36,227 bases of DNA from assembly GCF_002148965.1 (NCBI RefSeq), contig NZ_NGFN01000020.1, positions 1 through 36,227 on the forward strand, written 5' to 3'. Positions 22,884 through 31,729 of the stretch are shown here, one piece after another. Origin of the DNA: Streptomyces swartbergensis (GTDB lineage Bacteria > Actinomycetota > Actinomycetes > Streptomycetales > Streptomycetaceae). A program made the position numbers and the translations under genes. Numbering within the stretch: position 1 is the stretch's first letter; the number at the start of each line of letters is the position of its first letter. Below the pieces are notes generated by a model, which did not search any database, had not been told where the DNA came from, and saw only the letters and a list, made by a program, of their open reading frames with translations.

Positions 22884-24178
22884 GAGGTCCTCACTTCGGG
22901 GATGGGGTTTTGACGGTGCTCGCGCAGGGCGGTCCGCAGGTGCAGCCACCACACGGCCGAGCCGCAGGCGGTCGCTGCGGCGACGCCCCAGGCCGAGCCG
23001 GCCGTGCCGGCCGCGACCGCCCCGCCGAGCCCGCCGCCGACATAGCAGGTGGAGGCGAGCAACTGGGCGCGCAGGCTGCGCCGGGCCGCGCCGAGCGCGC
23101 GCAGCCCGGCCGCCGCGCCGGTGCCGAGGCCCGCGCCCGCGACGCCGAGCGTGACCGGCACGATGAGTTCCGAGGCGGCGTGCCAGACGCCTCCCAGGAC
23201 GAGTTCGCCGACCCGGTCCGGCACCAGCAGCAGCGCGCCACCCCAGAGCAGCGCGGCGACGGCCTGTCCGCCGCCCAGCAGGAGGCAGAACGGGCCGAGG
23301 CGGTGCGGGGCCCGCCGCAGCACCCGTGCCGCCTCCGCGACGGTGACCAGTGACAGCCCCATCAGCACTGCGAGGAACGGGCCGAGCAGGAGCTCGGCTC
23401 CCCGGATCACACCCACCGCGCTGACTCCGACGATCGCGCCGAGCCCGTAGGCCCGCAGCTGGCTCGCGCCGCTGACGCCGACGTTCTCGACCAGGTACCG
23501 GTAGCCGAGGTCGCGGTGCGCGCGCAGCCACGCGCGGGCTCCGCTCGTCCGGGGCCGGATGCCGGACTGGAAGCAGCCGTACACGGCGGCCACCGCGGCG
23601 GATGAGCCCCAGGCGAGCACGAAAGCGGCCACGCTGCCCACGCGGGCCGCCACCACCATGGCGGGGACGAGCGCGACGCCCCACACGAGGTCGTTGACGA
23701 ACGCCTTCCGCCCGGCGCCGGCGGCGAAGAACGCGAACCGCCACGCGTCCTGCAGCAGCAGCCCCGGCAGGACGACGCCGAGGCAGGCGAACGCGGGCCC
23801 CACACGGCCGCCGACGCCGACGCCGGCCACCAGACACGCCGCGCCGAGGGCGGCACCGACGCCGAGCGCGGTACCCGACGACCGGGCCACCGCCCCGCGC
23901 CAGGCCGTGTCCGGCACGCCGCTGAAGCGCACCATGAGCGGGTCGGTGGCCAGCCCGCGGGAGACGTTGAGCACCACGCCGTAGGTCACCCAGGCCAGGC
24001 TGAACACGCCGAACGCGGCCAGCCCGAGCGAGCGTGCCACGTAGATCCCCACCGCGAAGTTGGTCATGCTGGAGGCCGCCTGGTCGGCCAGTCCCCAGGA
24101 CAGCCGGCCGAGGACGGCCCGCCTGGCGGCCGCCGTGGCCGGCCTCGTCTTCTCCCCCTCGGTGGTCATCGGCGTCAT
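22880..24178 (-). CDS. Wzx-type polysaccharide flippase (MOP superfamily)
   Basis: A 432-residue membrane protein with about 12 hydrophobic segments. The first segments (LSWGLADQAASSMTNFAVGIYVARSLG) match the oligosaccharide-flippase start, and alternating short loops follow. It should turn the undecaprenyl-linked repeat unit to the outer membrane face for polymerisation. Two nearby ATGs (24178 and 24169) are possible; the first overlaps the upstream stop as ATGA. Confidence 0.85.
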   Translation of the reverse strand: MTPMTTEGEKTRPATAAARRAVLGRLSWGLADQAASSMTNFAVGIYVARSLGLAAFGVFSLAWVTYGVVLNVSRGLATDPLMVRFSGVPDTAWRGAVARSSGTALGVGAALGAACLVAGVGVGGRVGPAFACLGVVLPGLLLQDAWRFAFFAAGAGRKAFVNDLVWGVALVPAMVVAARVGSVAAFVLAWGSSAAVAAVYGCFQSGIRPRTSGARAWLRAHRDLGYRYLVENVGVSGASQLRAYGLGAIVGVSAVGVIRGAELLLGPFLAVLMGLSLVTVAEAARVLRRAPHRLGPFCLLLGGGQAVAALLWGGALLLVPDRVGELVLGGVWHAASELIVPVTLGVAGAGLGTGAAAGLRALGAARRSLRAQLLASTCYVGGGLGGAVAAGTAGSAWGVAAATACGSAVWWLHLRTALREHRQNPIPEVRTS

Positions 24179-25515
24179 GCCTTGATCAGCCCGGCGCCGT
24201 GCAGGGCGTCGGCCGCGACCGCGACGGTGTCGAACGGCAACCCGGACCGCTCGGCGACGTCCAGCAGACTGTGCTCGCCGTCGGAGAGGCTGAGCACCCA
24301 GAGCATGGCCATCTGGGTTTGCTTGGTGTCGCTGCGGCCGCCGAGCGCGTCGTACAACCCGCGTCGGCCCAACTGCGGTTCGCCGTACGGGCTGAGGTTG
24401 ACGTACTGGCGGTTGCGGTCGAGGACGGCGAACGCCTCGCGGCAGACGGCGAGCGTGTCCGTCATCGCCTCCGGGGAGACGAAGTCCAGGTTGTCCGCCG
24501 AGGTGTGGTACTCGGGGTAGCCGGCGTACGGGGTCCGGCTGAGCGAGCCCACGCCGAGATCGAACCCGGGCGAGCAGAACTGCCGCTCGTCGTACCCGTA
24601 CGGAGTGAACTCGGTGACGCGGTGCGGGCGTTCGGAGGCGGTCAGCACGTGCCGCATCACCCGGTCGATCTCCGCGTCGCCGCGTCTGCTCTGCTTGTAC
24701 GTCAGGTGCCCGGAGTCACCGGCGCAGGCCAGCACCAGGCCGTGCTTGACCCTTCCCCCAGCTCTCGGCTCCTCCCCCAGCCTTCGGCCGGGAGGGGCCC
24801 CCAGAGCAGGGGATGCCCCATTCACCCGCTCAGCGTTGCGGGCGAGCCAGGTGATCGCCCCGATGGTGCCGGGCGCGAAGATGAACCGGTAGGTGTAGTA
24901 CGGCGTTCGCCGGGCCAGCGCCCGGGCCAGGAACGTCGCCACCGCGATGCCTGCCAGGTTGTCGTTGGCCAGCGACGGGTGGCAGACGTGGCAGGAGACG
25001 ATCACTTCGTCAGGGACCTGCCCGGGGACCACGTGCTCGGCGTAGGTGAGATGGCCGTCGGCGAGGGTGGAGTCGATGCGGACCTCGTACTCGCCGTCCG
25101 GCATCGCGTCCAGGGTGTCCTGGGCCAGGCAGAATCCCCAGTCCGGCTTGTAGTAGCTGGTGCGGTACGGCACCCAGCTCGGGTGGTCCGGCAGGGTGTG
25201 CAGGTGTTCCCGCAGTTCGGCCAGCGGCATGGTGGCCGACACCGGCACGCTGTAGCCGAGTACGTGGAGGCTGGACGCGGCGAAGTCGACGATCCGGTGG
25301 CCGGTGGTGTCGGCGATGTACGCGTCGCGGATGTTCCACTCCTGCGGCACGGTCCAGTCGAGCACCTGCGTGCCGGTCGGCACCTCGTGCGTCTGGAGCG
25401 GGATGTACTCCCCGACGATGTCCAAGGTGGCGCGCACACCGTCGCCGGTGATGCTCCGGCACAGCGGATACAGCCGCTCCACCAGCGCGTACATCTCCTG
25501 GCCGATCTCGGTCAC
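24175..25515 (-). CDS. DUF4910/M28-peptidase-like protein with C-terminal winged helix
   Basis: A 446-residue cytosolic-looking protein. The core has CRSITGDGVRATLDIV near residue 19, VPQEWNIRDAYI, SCHVCHPSLANDNLAGI (metal-ligand His and Asp, about 175-190), ACAGDSGHLTYKQSRRGDAEIDR and YPEYHTSADNLDF (last ligand His). The C-terminus, from about residue 380, is a short helix-turn-helix. Such proteins are M28-fold metal enzymes found in polysaccharide clusters, with no proven reaction; removal of an acyl or amino-acid group from a sugar is my guess. The start is GTG 25515, overlapping the epimerase stop by four bases. Residues about 232-254 are an in-frame insert of a G/C-rich palindromic repeat (separate entry) absent from what the fold expects. 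Confidence 0.75.
   Translation of the reverse strand: MTEIGQEMYALVERLYPLCRSITGDGVRATLDIVGEYIPLQTHEVPTGTQVLDWTVPQEWNIRDAYIADTTGHRIVDFAASSLHVLGYSVPVSATMPLAELREHLHTLPDHPSWVPYRTSYYKPDWGFCLAQDTLDAMPDGEYEVRIDSTLADGHLTYAEHVVPGQVPDEVIVSCHVCHPSLANDNLAGIAVATFLARALARRTPYYTYRFIFAPGTIGAITWLARNAERVNGASPALGAPPGRRLGEEPRAGGRVKHGLVLACAGDSGHLTYKQSRRGDAEIDRVMRHVLTASERPHRVTEFTPYGYDERQFCSPGFDLGVGSLSRTPYAGYPEYHTSADNLDFVSPEAMTDTLAVCREAFAVLDRNRQYVNLSPYGEPQLGRRGLYDALGGRSDTKQTQMAMLWVLSLSDGEHSLLDVAERSGLPFDTVAVAADALHGAGLIKA
24754..24822. repeat. Palindromic G/C-rich repeat inserted in frame in the DUF4910 gene
   Basis: Read on the minus strand, the element has repeated CTGGGGG blocks and CCCCTCCCGGCC-GAAGGCTGGGGGAGG-type inverted arms (CCTCCC/GGGAGG around GCC-TTC-GGC on the plus strand). 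It adds 23 codons between the ARNAERV and RVKHGLVLACAGD segments, which should be adjacent. From memory, similar CCCCCAG palindromes are scattered in Streptomyces genomes; this could not be verified here. Confidence 0.6.
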
Positions 25516-26537
25516 GGGCGCCACCGCAGGGTGTCGTCGACGGCGCCGGCGTCGGATGCCGCGCGCAGCACGGCCAGCCGGGTGAAGCGTCGCTCGAAGT
25601 CCTCCCGGGTCAGCCCGTGTTCCCGGTAGGCGTCGGCGAGTTCGAGCGCGCCCTGCTTCACCGTCCACTCGCAGTCGAAGCCGGGTATCGCGGTGCGGAA
25701 CCGGGAGAAGTCCACCCGGTACGACCGCGGATCGGCCCCGGTCTCCCCGGTGATCACGACCTTCGCGCCGGACACCGCCTCGGCGACCTGCTCGGCGATC
25801 TCGGCGACCGTGACGTTGTTGATCTCGCTGCCGATGTTGAACGCCCGGTCGTGCACGGCTTCGCGCGGCGCGGTCAGTGCGGCCGTGAAGGCCCGGGCGA
25901 TGTCGGCGGCGTGCACCAGCGGGCGCCAGGGAGTGCCGTCGGAGAGCACCAGCACCTCGCCGGACAGGAGCGCGTGACCCACCAGGTTGTTCAGCACGAT
26001 GTCGGCGCGCAGCCGGGGTGAGTAGCCGAAGGCGGTGGCGTTGCGCATGAACACGGGGGTGAAGTCGCCGTCGGACAGCGCGTGCAGGTCGTCCTCGACC
26101 CGCACCTTGGACTCCGCGTACGGCGTCACCGGGCGCAGCGGGGCGTTCTCGGTCACCAGGTCGTCGCCGCCGGCGGCGCCGTAGACCGAGCAGGTCGACG
26201 CGTACAGGAAGCGCCCCACTCCGGCGTCGCGGGCCAGCCGGGCCAGCCGTACGGACGCGTGGTGGTTGATGTCGTAGGTGAGCTCCGGCGCCAGCGATCC
26301 CAGCGGGTCGTTGGACAGGGCGGCCAGGTGGATCACGGCGTCCACCCCGGCCACGTGGTCGGCCGTGACGTCGCGCAGGTCCACCCGATGCCCCTGCGGG
26401 TCGGCGGGCGGCGGGCCGAGGACGCAGTCGGCGAACAGGCCGGCGTCGAGGCCGACGACCTCGTGTCCGGCGGCCGCGAGGACCGGGGCCATCACGGTGC
26501 CCAGGTAGCCCTGGTGTCCGGTCAGCAGTACGCGCAT
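25512..26537 (-). CDS. NAD-dependent epimerase/dehydratase
   Basis: A 341-residue extended SDR. N-terminal Rossmann motif LTGHQGYLG, then DAVIHLAALSNDP, the catalytic YASTCSVYG with the YAESK tyrosine-lysine pair near residue 140, and NIGSEINNVTVAEIAE. Such enzymes epimerise, dehydrate or reduce the 4-keto sugar nucleotide; which of these cannot be told. It sits between the PIG-L gene (3-base gap) and the DUF4910 gene (four-base overlap). A separate CDP-glucose 4,6-dehydratase was not found; this enzyme could provide that step, but its closest type is uncertain. Confidence 0.87.
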   Translation of the reverse strand: MRVLLTGHQGYLGTVMAPVLAAAGHEVVGLDAGLFADCVLGPPPADPQGHRVDLRDVTADHVAGVDAVIHLAALSNDPLGSLAPELTYDINHHASVRLARLARDAGVGRFLYASTCSVYGAAGGDDLVTENAPLRPVTPYAESKVRVEDDLHALSDGDFTPVFMRNATAFGYSPRLRADIVLNNLVGHALLSGEVLVLSDGTPWRPLVHAADIARAFTAALTAPREAVHDRAFNIGSEINNVTVAEIAEQVAEAVSGAKVVITGETGADPRSYRVDFSRFRTAIPGFDCEWTVKQGALELADAYREHGLTREDFERRFTRLAVLRAASDAGAVDDTLRWRP

Positions 26538-26540
26538 GGT

Positions 26541-27188
26541 TCAACCCCCCAGGTTGAGCGTGAGTTTGGTGGCGGTGAACGCCTCGGCGTAGCGCGCGTG
26601 GCATTCGATGCCGCGGATCCGGGCCAGGCCGAGGAAGGCCTCCCGGTCGTACCAGGGCCGGTGGCGCTGCGAGGGGTAGTGCTCCTGCAGCAGCCGCACC
26701 TTCCGTTCGGCGATCTCCGGCGACAGCGGCTGGTACGCCGCCGGACGGCTGAGATCGCCGTCCCACTTGACGATCTCGTAGCCGAGGACCAGGTGGTCGC
26801 GGAACGCGGTGGGTATCAACTGCGCCAGGCCGCGGTGATCCTGGTGCGCGTCGTCGGTGCGCGGGGCCAGGATCAGATCCGGCTCGGTCTGCCCGCGCAG
26901 TTCCTCGACCGCGGCCTTGGCCTCCTCCCAGTGCACGGGCAGCCGGCCGTCCGGCAGCTTGTGCACGGTCAGCCGCAGTTCGGCGCCCGGGCAGAAGGCG
27001 GCGAGCGCGGCCTGCTCCTCCTGCTCCCGCTCACTTCCGCCGCCGGAGAGCACGAGCGCGTCGACGCGGATACCCGGGCGCGCACGGCACAGCGTCAGCA
27101 GCGTGCCGCCGGCGCCGATGGCGATGTCGTCGCAGTGCGCTCCCACCGCCACGATCCGGTCCAGGTGCCCGGCCCCGAGCCGGATCAC
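26541..27188 (-). CDS. PIG-L/LmbE family N-acetylsugar deacetylase
   Basis: A 215-residue Zn-deacetylase. The motif GAHCDDIAIGAGG near residue 17 is a variant of the canonical AHPDDE (Pro to Cys, Glu to Ile), keeping the metal ligands His and Asp; a later DAHQDHRGL supplies further ligands. Family members remove acetyl groups from GlcNAc-type sugars. GTG at 27188 overlaps the cytidylyltransferase stop by four bases. In this operon it would deacetylate a sugar intermediate. Confidence 0.83.
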   Translation of the reverse strand: MIRLGAGHLDRIVAVGAHCDDIAIGAGGTLLTLCRARPGIRVDALVLSGGGSEREQEEQAALAAFCPGAELRLTVHKLPDGRLPVHWEEAKAAVEELRGQTEPDLILAPRTDDAHQDHRGLAQLIPTAFRDHLVLGYEIVKWDGDLSRPAAYQPLSPEIAERKVRLLQEHYPSQRHRPWYDREAFLGLARIRGIECHARYAEAFTATKLTLNLGG

Positions 27189-27979
27189 GCGCTCACCCCC
27201 GCGCCGTCCCGTTCCCACACGGCCCACGGGCGGTCGCCCCGGGCGTAGGCGTCGTCGAGCGCGGCCCGCTCCTTGACGGTGTCGGTCGGCTTCCAGAAGC
27301 CGCGGTGCTGATGCGCCACCAGCCGTCCGCGCTTGGCCAGTTGGGCGCATCCGTCGGCGACCAGGTCCCCGTTCTCCGGGATGTGGTCGAAGACCTCCTG
27401 GCGGAGCACGAAGTAGCCGCCGTTCTCCCACAGCGGCAGTTCGCTCACCGCGGTGATGCCCCCCACCAGGCCGTCCTCGCCCAGGTCCACGCAGTGGAAC
27501 GAGGACTGCGGCGGCACCACCATCATCGACGCACCGGCGTCGCGCCGGGCGAACCGGTCGATCATCTCCGGCAGCGGGGCGTCGGTGAGCACGTCGGCGT
27601 AGTTGGCGAGGAACATCTCGTCGCCGTCCAGGTGGTGGCGCACCCGGCGCAGCCGCTCCCCGATCGGTGACTCGATGCCGGTCTGCGCGAACGTGATCGT
27701 CCAGTCGGCGATGTCGGTGGACAGCAGCTCGGTCCGCCCGCCCCGCAGCACGAAGTCGTTGGACGTGGTCTCCTCGTAGTTGAGGAAGAAGTCCTTGATG
27801 TGGTGGGCCCCGTACCCGAGACACAGGATGAACTCCGTGTGCCCGAAGTGCGCGTAGTAGCGCATGACGTGCCAGATCAGCGGCCTGGGGCCGACCATCG
27901 CCATCGGCTTGGGCACGTCGTCCGCGGCACCGCTCCGCATCCGCATCCCGTAACCGCCGCAGAACAGAACGACCTTCAT
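27185..27979 (-). CDS. rfbF: Glucose-1-phosphate cytidylyltransferase (RfbF-like)
   Basis: A 264-residue nucleotidyltransferase: MKVVLFCGGYGMRMRS (nucleotide loop), DVPKPMAMVGPRPLIWHVMRYY, FILCLGYGAHHIKDFF, FLANYADVLTD and GGYFVLRQEVFD. These match glucose-1-phosphate cytidylyltransferase, which makes CDP-glucose, better than RmlA. It is the entry step of a CDP-4-keto-6-deoxyglucose route. The ATG at 27979 overlaps the methyltransferase stop by four bases. The 4,6-dehydratase RfbG that should follow is absent from the window. Confidence 0.85.
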   Translation of the reverse strand: MKVVLFCGGYGMRMRSGAADDVPKPMAMVGPRPLIWHVMRYYAHFGHTEFILCLGYGAHHIKDFFLNYEETTSNDFVLRGGRTELLSTDIADWTITFAQTGIESPIGERLRRVRHHLDGDEMFLANYADVLTDAPLPEMIDRFARRDAGASMMVVPPQSSFHCVDLGEDGLVGGITAVSELPLWENGGYFVLRQEVFDHIPENGDLVADGCAQLAKRGRLVAHQHRGFWKPTDTVKERAALDDAYARGDRPWAVWERDGAGVSA

Positions 27980-29211
27980 GCCTTGACCTCGACAATGCTC
28001 AGTTCCGGGATGGGAATGACCAGCCGGCCGCCCCAGTCGTGCACGAAGGACAGTTGCTCGACGAGTTCGTCCCGCAGGTTCCACGGCAGGACGAGGACGT
28101 AGTCCGGTCTGTCGGCGGCTATCTGCTCGGGCGGCAGGATCGGGATGCGGGTGCCCGGGGTGAACCTGCCGTGCTTGTAGGGGTTGCGGTCGACCGTGTA
28201 CGGGAGCAGGTCGGGCCGGATGCCGCAGTGGTTGAGCAGGGTGTTGCCCTTGCCGGGGGCGCCGTAGCCGACGACCGTCTCGCCTCGCTCGGCCGCCTCG
28301 ATGAGGAACCGCAGCAGGTCCCGGCGCACCTTGGCCACCCGGGTGGAGAACTCGGTGTACCCGGACAGCTCCTGCAGCCCGGCGGCCTTCTCCCGGTCCA
28401 GCACGTCGGCCACCCGTCGGCTCGGCTCGCCGGCCACCTCGGCCGGCCGGGCCCACAGCCGGACGGAGCCTCCGTGTGTGGGCAGCAACTCGACGTCCAC
28501 GAGCGCGAGTCCACCGCTCGCCAGGGCCCGGATCGCGGCGGCGACCGTGTAGTACTGGAAGTGCTCGTGGTAGATCGTGTCGTACTGGTTCTCCTCGATC
28601 AGGGTCAACAGGTGCTGCACCTCGATGGAGACCCAGCCGTCGTCGGCGACCAGGGCGCGCAGCCCCTGGGTGAACCCGACCACGTCGGGGATGTGCGCGT
28701 ACACGTTGTTGGCCACGACCAGGTCCGCCGGGCCGTGTTCGGCGCGGACGGCGGCGCCGGTGGCCGGGTCCAGGAACTCCGTGAGCGTGGGCACGCCCGC
28801 CTCGCGTGCCGCGGCACCGACGTTCACCGACGGCTCGATGCCGAGGCAGCGGATCCCCTGGCCCACGACGTGCTTCAGCAGGTATCCGTCGTTGCTCGCG
28901 ACCTCGACCACGAAGGCGTCGGGGCCGAGAGCGAGGCGCTGTACGGCGTCGGCGACGAACGTGCGCGCGTGCTCCACCCAGGAGGTGGAGTACGAGGAGA
29001 AGTACGCGTATTCCTTGAACGTCTCCTCCGGCGTGATCAGCGGCGGGATCTGCGCGAGCCAGCAGTCGGTGCAGACCCGCAGGTGCAGCGGGTACGCAGG
29101 CTCCGGCTGGTCCAGTCGGTCCGCGGCGAGAAAGCTCTCGCATGGTGGTGTCGCCCCGAGATCGACGACGCTCGCCAGCGCCGCCGAGCCGCAGAGTCGG
29201 CATCGTGTCAT
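27976..29211 (-). CDS. Sugar C-methyltransferase with zinc-binding N-terminus (TylCIII/TcaB9-like)
   Basis: A 411-residue SAM-dependent enzyme. The N-terminal zinc-binding domain shows CRLCGS (Cys4, Cys7) and CTDCW; the SAM domain has VVEVASNDGYLL and LGIEPSVN; a YHEHFQYY stretch carries the catalytic Tyr/Glu/His of the C-3 methyltransferase family, and a C-terminal Rossmann-like domain has VVGYGAPGKGNTLLNHCG. It should methylate a keto carbon of a sugar nucleotide, giving a branched sugar. ATG at 29211 overlaps the GT4 stop by four bases. Confidence 0.85.
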   Translation of the reverse strand: MTRCRLCGSAALASVVDLGATPPCESFLAADRLDQPEPAYPLHLRVCTDCWLAQIPPLITPEETFKEYAYFSSYSTSWVEHARTFVADAVQRLALGPDAFVVEVASNDGYLLKHVVGQGIRCLGIEPSVNVGAAAREAGVPTLTEFLDPATGAAVRAEHGPADLVVANNVYAHIPDVVGFTQGLRALVADDGWVSIEVQHLLTLIEENQYDTIYHEHFQYYTVAAAIRALASGGLALVDVELLPTHGGSVRLWARPAEVAGEPSRRVADVLDREKAAGLQELSGYTEFSTRVAKVRRDLLRFLIEAAERGETVVGYGAPGKGNTLLNHCGIRPDLLPYTVDRNPYKHGRFTPGTRIPILPPEQIAADRPDYVLVLPWNLRDELVEQLSFVHDWGGRLVIPIPELSIVEVKA

Positions 29212-30416
29212 CTATTGCCCCCCATTGTTTTCGTCCGCCCCGCGATCGCGGTGCGGTACCCCTCCACCAGTCGCTCCAGCCCGACGGCCGGGCTGAAGTC
29301 CTGCTCGTAACGGCGCCGGGCCGCCTCACCCATCTCCCGGTTGCGGGCCGGTTCGGCCGTGATCCGGCGTAGGCAGGACGCGAGCGAGGCGGGCTCGCCC
29401 GGCCGGTGCAGCAGCCCGGTCACGCCGTCCTCGACGAGTTCGACGAAGGCGCCGTGACCGGCCGCGACGGTCGGGACCCCTGCCGCCATCGCCTCCACGA
29501 CCACCAGGCCGAACGCCTCCAGCCACGTCGAGGGAGCCACCACGGCGACCGACCGCGCGATGGCCTGCCTGCACTGCGCCGGGCCCAACAGGCCGATGTA
29601 GCGCACGTCGTCCCGGCCCGCCGCCCAGGCGGTCACCTCCCGTTCCAGTGGCCCCGCGCCGGCGATCACGAGCGGTACGCCGACCCCGCCGCTCGCGGCG
29701 ATCTCGTCCCACGCGGTCATGAGCAGCCGTACACCCTTGGCCTCCGCGAGCCGGCCGAGGTAGAGCACGTGCTCGCCGGCGCCTGCCCGACGGGCGCCCG
29801 GCTCCGGCACGAAGTTGTGCTTCACCGCCAGCCGCTCGGCCGGCATGCCGGACCGCACCAGGACGTCGCGCTGTGCCGCGGAGATGCAGAAGAACCGCTC
29901 CACGCCGGACCACCACCGCCGCCGGTTGACCGACAGGCTGACCGCGAGCGGAACCGTCGCCAGTCGGGAACTCCGGTAGCAGCCGTGCCGGACGGCGGGC
30001 AGCGGGGCCGCCCCGACGCACTCGGTGCACGGTCGGCCGTCCCGCTGAAGCGTGCCGGGCGGGCAGACCTGGGTGTAGTTGTGCAGCGTGGCGACGGCGG
30101 GCACGCCGGCGTCGGCGCAGGCGGCCAGCACCGCGGGCGACAGGAGCGGGAAGACGTTGTGGACGTGGACCACGTCCGGTCGCTCGGTGCGAAGCCGGGC
30201 GGCGAGTTCCGCGCGGACCGCCGGGTTCCACGGCACCAGGAGCGGCACCGCGGCCTTGGCCAGGAGGGACCGGGCGGCGATGTCGTCACTGCGCCGCTCG
30301 AACACCTCGACCCGGTGGCCGGCCCCGCGCAGCAGCTCCACCTCCTGGTCGACGACCTTGTTCTCCCCGCTCGGCTGCGCCGAGGCGTAGCGGTTGTGCA
30401 CCACGAGGACGTGCAT
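29208..30416 (-). CDS. Glycosyltransferase family 4
   Basis: A 402-residue GT-B enzyme. N-terminal VHNRYASAQPSGENKVVDQE, then HVHNVFPLLSP and HNYTQVCPPGT; C-terminal donor site GRLAEAKGVRLLM and the E(x7)E-type EAFGLVVVEAMAAGVPTVA. Cytosolic. It should add one sugar to the repeat unit. The ATG at 30416 is two bases upstream of the ligase stop; a longer frame upstream would overlap the ligase gene. Confidence 0.87.
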   Translation of the reverse strand: MHVLVVHNRYASAQPSGENKVVDQEVELLRGAGHRVEVFERRSDDIAARSLLAKAAVPLLVPWNPAVRAELAARLRTERPDVVHVHNVFPLLSPAVLAACADAGVPAVATLHNYTQVCPPGTLQRDGRPCTECVGAAPLPAVRHGCYRSSRLATVPLAVSLSVNRRRWWSGVERFFCISAAQRDVLVRSGMPAERLAVKHNFVPEPGARRAGAGEHVLYLGRLAEAKGVRLLMTAWDEIAASGGVGVPLVIAGAGPLEREVTAWAAGRDDVRYIGLLGPAQCRQAIARSVAVVAPSTWLEAFGLVVVEAMAAGVPTVAAGHGAFVELVEDGVTGLLHRPGEPASLASCLRRITAEPARNREMGEAARRRYEQDFSPAVGLERLVEGYRTAIAGRTKTMGGNR

Positions 30417-30418
30417 GC

Positions 30419-31729
30419 TCAGGTCACCTCCGCTCTCCGGGCCGGCCCGGGATGCGTGGTCGAGGGATTCCGGGCGTCGGGAGGAGCGGCCGGGGCAGGT
30501 GCCGCGAGGAGCGAGGCGGCAACGGCCAGGTGCAGCAGATACGGTGAGGCGTCGCCGAGGCCGGCCTCGGTGTACGACGCGATCGCGCAGTAGCTGATCA
30601 GGAAGATGGCGCAGGCCCTCGACAGCGACGGTGGCCTCAGCAACGCGACGCCGCCCAGAGCGATGAGGATCGCCGCCACCAGGGCGACCCCGGTCAGACC
30701 CTGCTCGTGGTAGGCGGCCAGCCAGCTGTTGTCGATCGGCAGCCCGCCGAACGACTTGTCGCCCAGGCCCACGCCGAACACTTGGTTCGCGGTCGTCCGG
30801 GGCGCCGCCAGCAGGGCGTCCCAGACCTTGGCCCGGCCGGTGAGGCTGGTGAAGTGCTCCTGGCTCTGTCCGCGCAGGAACCAGGCCTGGAGCGCGGAGC
30901 CGAACCCCACCGCGGCCACCGCGGCGCACAGCACCGCGCAGGTGAAGAACCGGCGGGCCGCGGCGCTGGTCAGGACGAGCGAGCCGATCGCCAGCGTCAG
31001 TCCGATGAGCAGGCCCAGCGTGGCCGTCCGGGTGTGGGTCAGCGCGAGCAGGACGAGTGACGGCACGATGACCACCGCCGCGCTGCCCCTGTCGGTCCGG
31101 CGGCCCAGTACGAGCAGCACGGTGAGCCCGATGATCACCGCCGCGTACTGTCCGATCTGCGGCGGGGTGAGCGGCCACAACGCGCCGACCAGCCGCCCGC
31201 CGTAGAGCTCGGGCAGGGCCGCGCCCGGTGAGATGACCAGGCCGACGGCCACCGACCCGAGCACCGCGAAGTACATCCGGATGTGGTGCCGGACGAACGT
31301 CAGGCCGCCGTCCCACCAGCGGCTGAGCAGCCAGAGCGTGCCGACGAAGAGAGCCAGCCGGGCGCAGCGGAACAGCGCGCCGAACCCGGACTCCAGGTGC
31401 GCGCTGGAGATCACGCTCGGCACCAGCAGCAGGGTGAGCAGGAACATGAAGGCGCCGGCTCGGATGCGCAGCCGGAGATTCACCGCGAGGGCCAGTGCGA
31501 ACGCTGCGACCAGCGCACCCATGGTGACCATCTGGATGAGGGAGCGGGGCAGCGGGATGATGGTCTTCGCCCCGGCGGAGCCGAGCGTGTTGAGGATCAG
31601 CAGCCCCCAGACGATGCCGACGATCCTCGGTGTGCCGGCCGGACGCGGTTCGGCGCCGGGCTGCGTGTCCGCCGTGGCCGGTCCGCCCGGCAGCCCACCG
31701 CGCCACAGGTCCCCGCCCATCTCAGCCAC
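30419..31729 (-). CDS. O-antigen ligase/Wzy-type polymerase
   Basis: A 436-residue membrane protein with about 11-12 hydrophobic segments and a Wzy_C/ligase-type region: LTHTRTATLGLLIGL, then SSL-TGRAKVWDALLAAP, and GVGLGDKSFGGLPIDNSWLAAYHEQGL, where the RGKVW/ NSWL features are the usual signature. It should polymerise or ligate the lipid-linked repeat unit outside the membrane. The start could be GTG 31729 (8-base overlap with the beta-helix stop) or ATG 31720. Polymerase function fits the Wzx partner; family-level homology does not separate polymerase from ligase. Confidence 0.8.
   Translation of the reverse strand: MAEMGGDLWRGGLPGGPATADTQPGAEPRPAGTPRIVGIVWGLLILNTLGSAGAKTIIPLPRSLIQMVTMGALVAAFALALAVNLRLRIRAGAFMFLLTLLLVPSVISSAHLESGFGALFRCARLALFVGTLWLLSRWWDGGLTFVRHHIRMYFAVLGSVAVGLVISPGAALPELYGGRLVGALWPLTPPQIGQYAAVIIGLTVLLVLGRRTDRGSAAVVIVPSLVLLALTHTRTATLGLLIGLTLAIGSLVLTSAAARRFFTCAVLCAAVAAVGFGSALQAWFLRGQSQEHFTSLTGRAKVWDALLAAPRTTANQVFGVGLGDKSFGGLPIDNSWLAAYHEQGLTGVALVAAILIALGGVALLRPPSLSRACAIFLISYCAIASYTEAGLGDASPYLLHLAVAASLLAAPAPAAPPDARNPSTTHPGPARRAEVT

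Noticed and set aside
28039..29310. Long plus-strand frame opposite the C-methyltransferase gene
   Set aside because: Antisense shadow; minus-strand gene has zinc-binding and SAM motifs and fits the operon overlaps.
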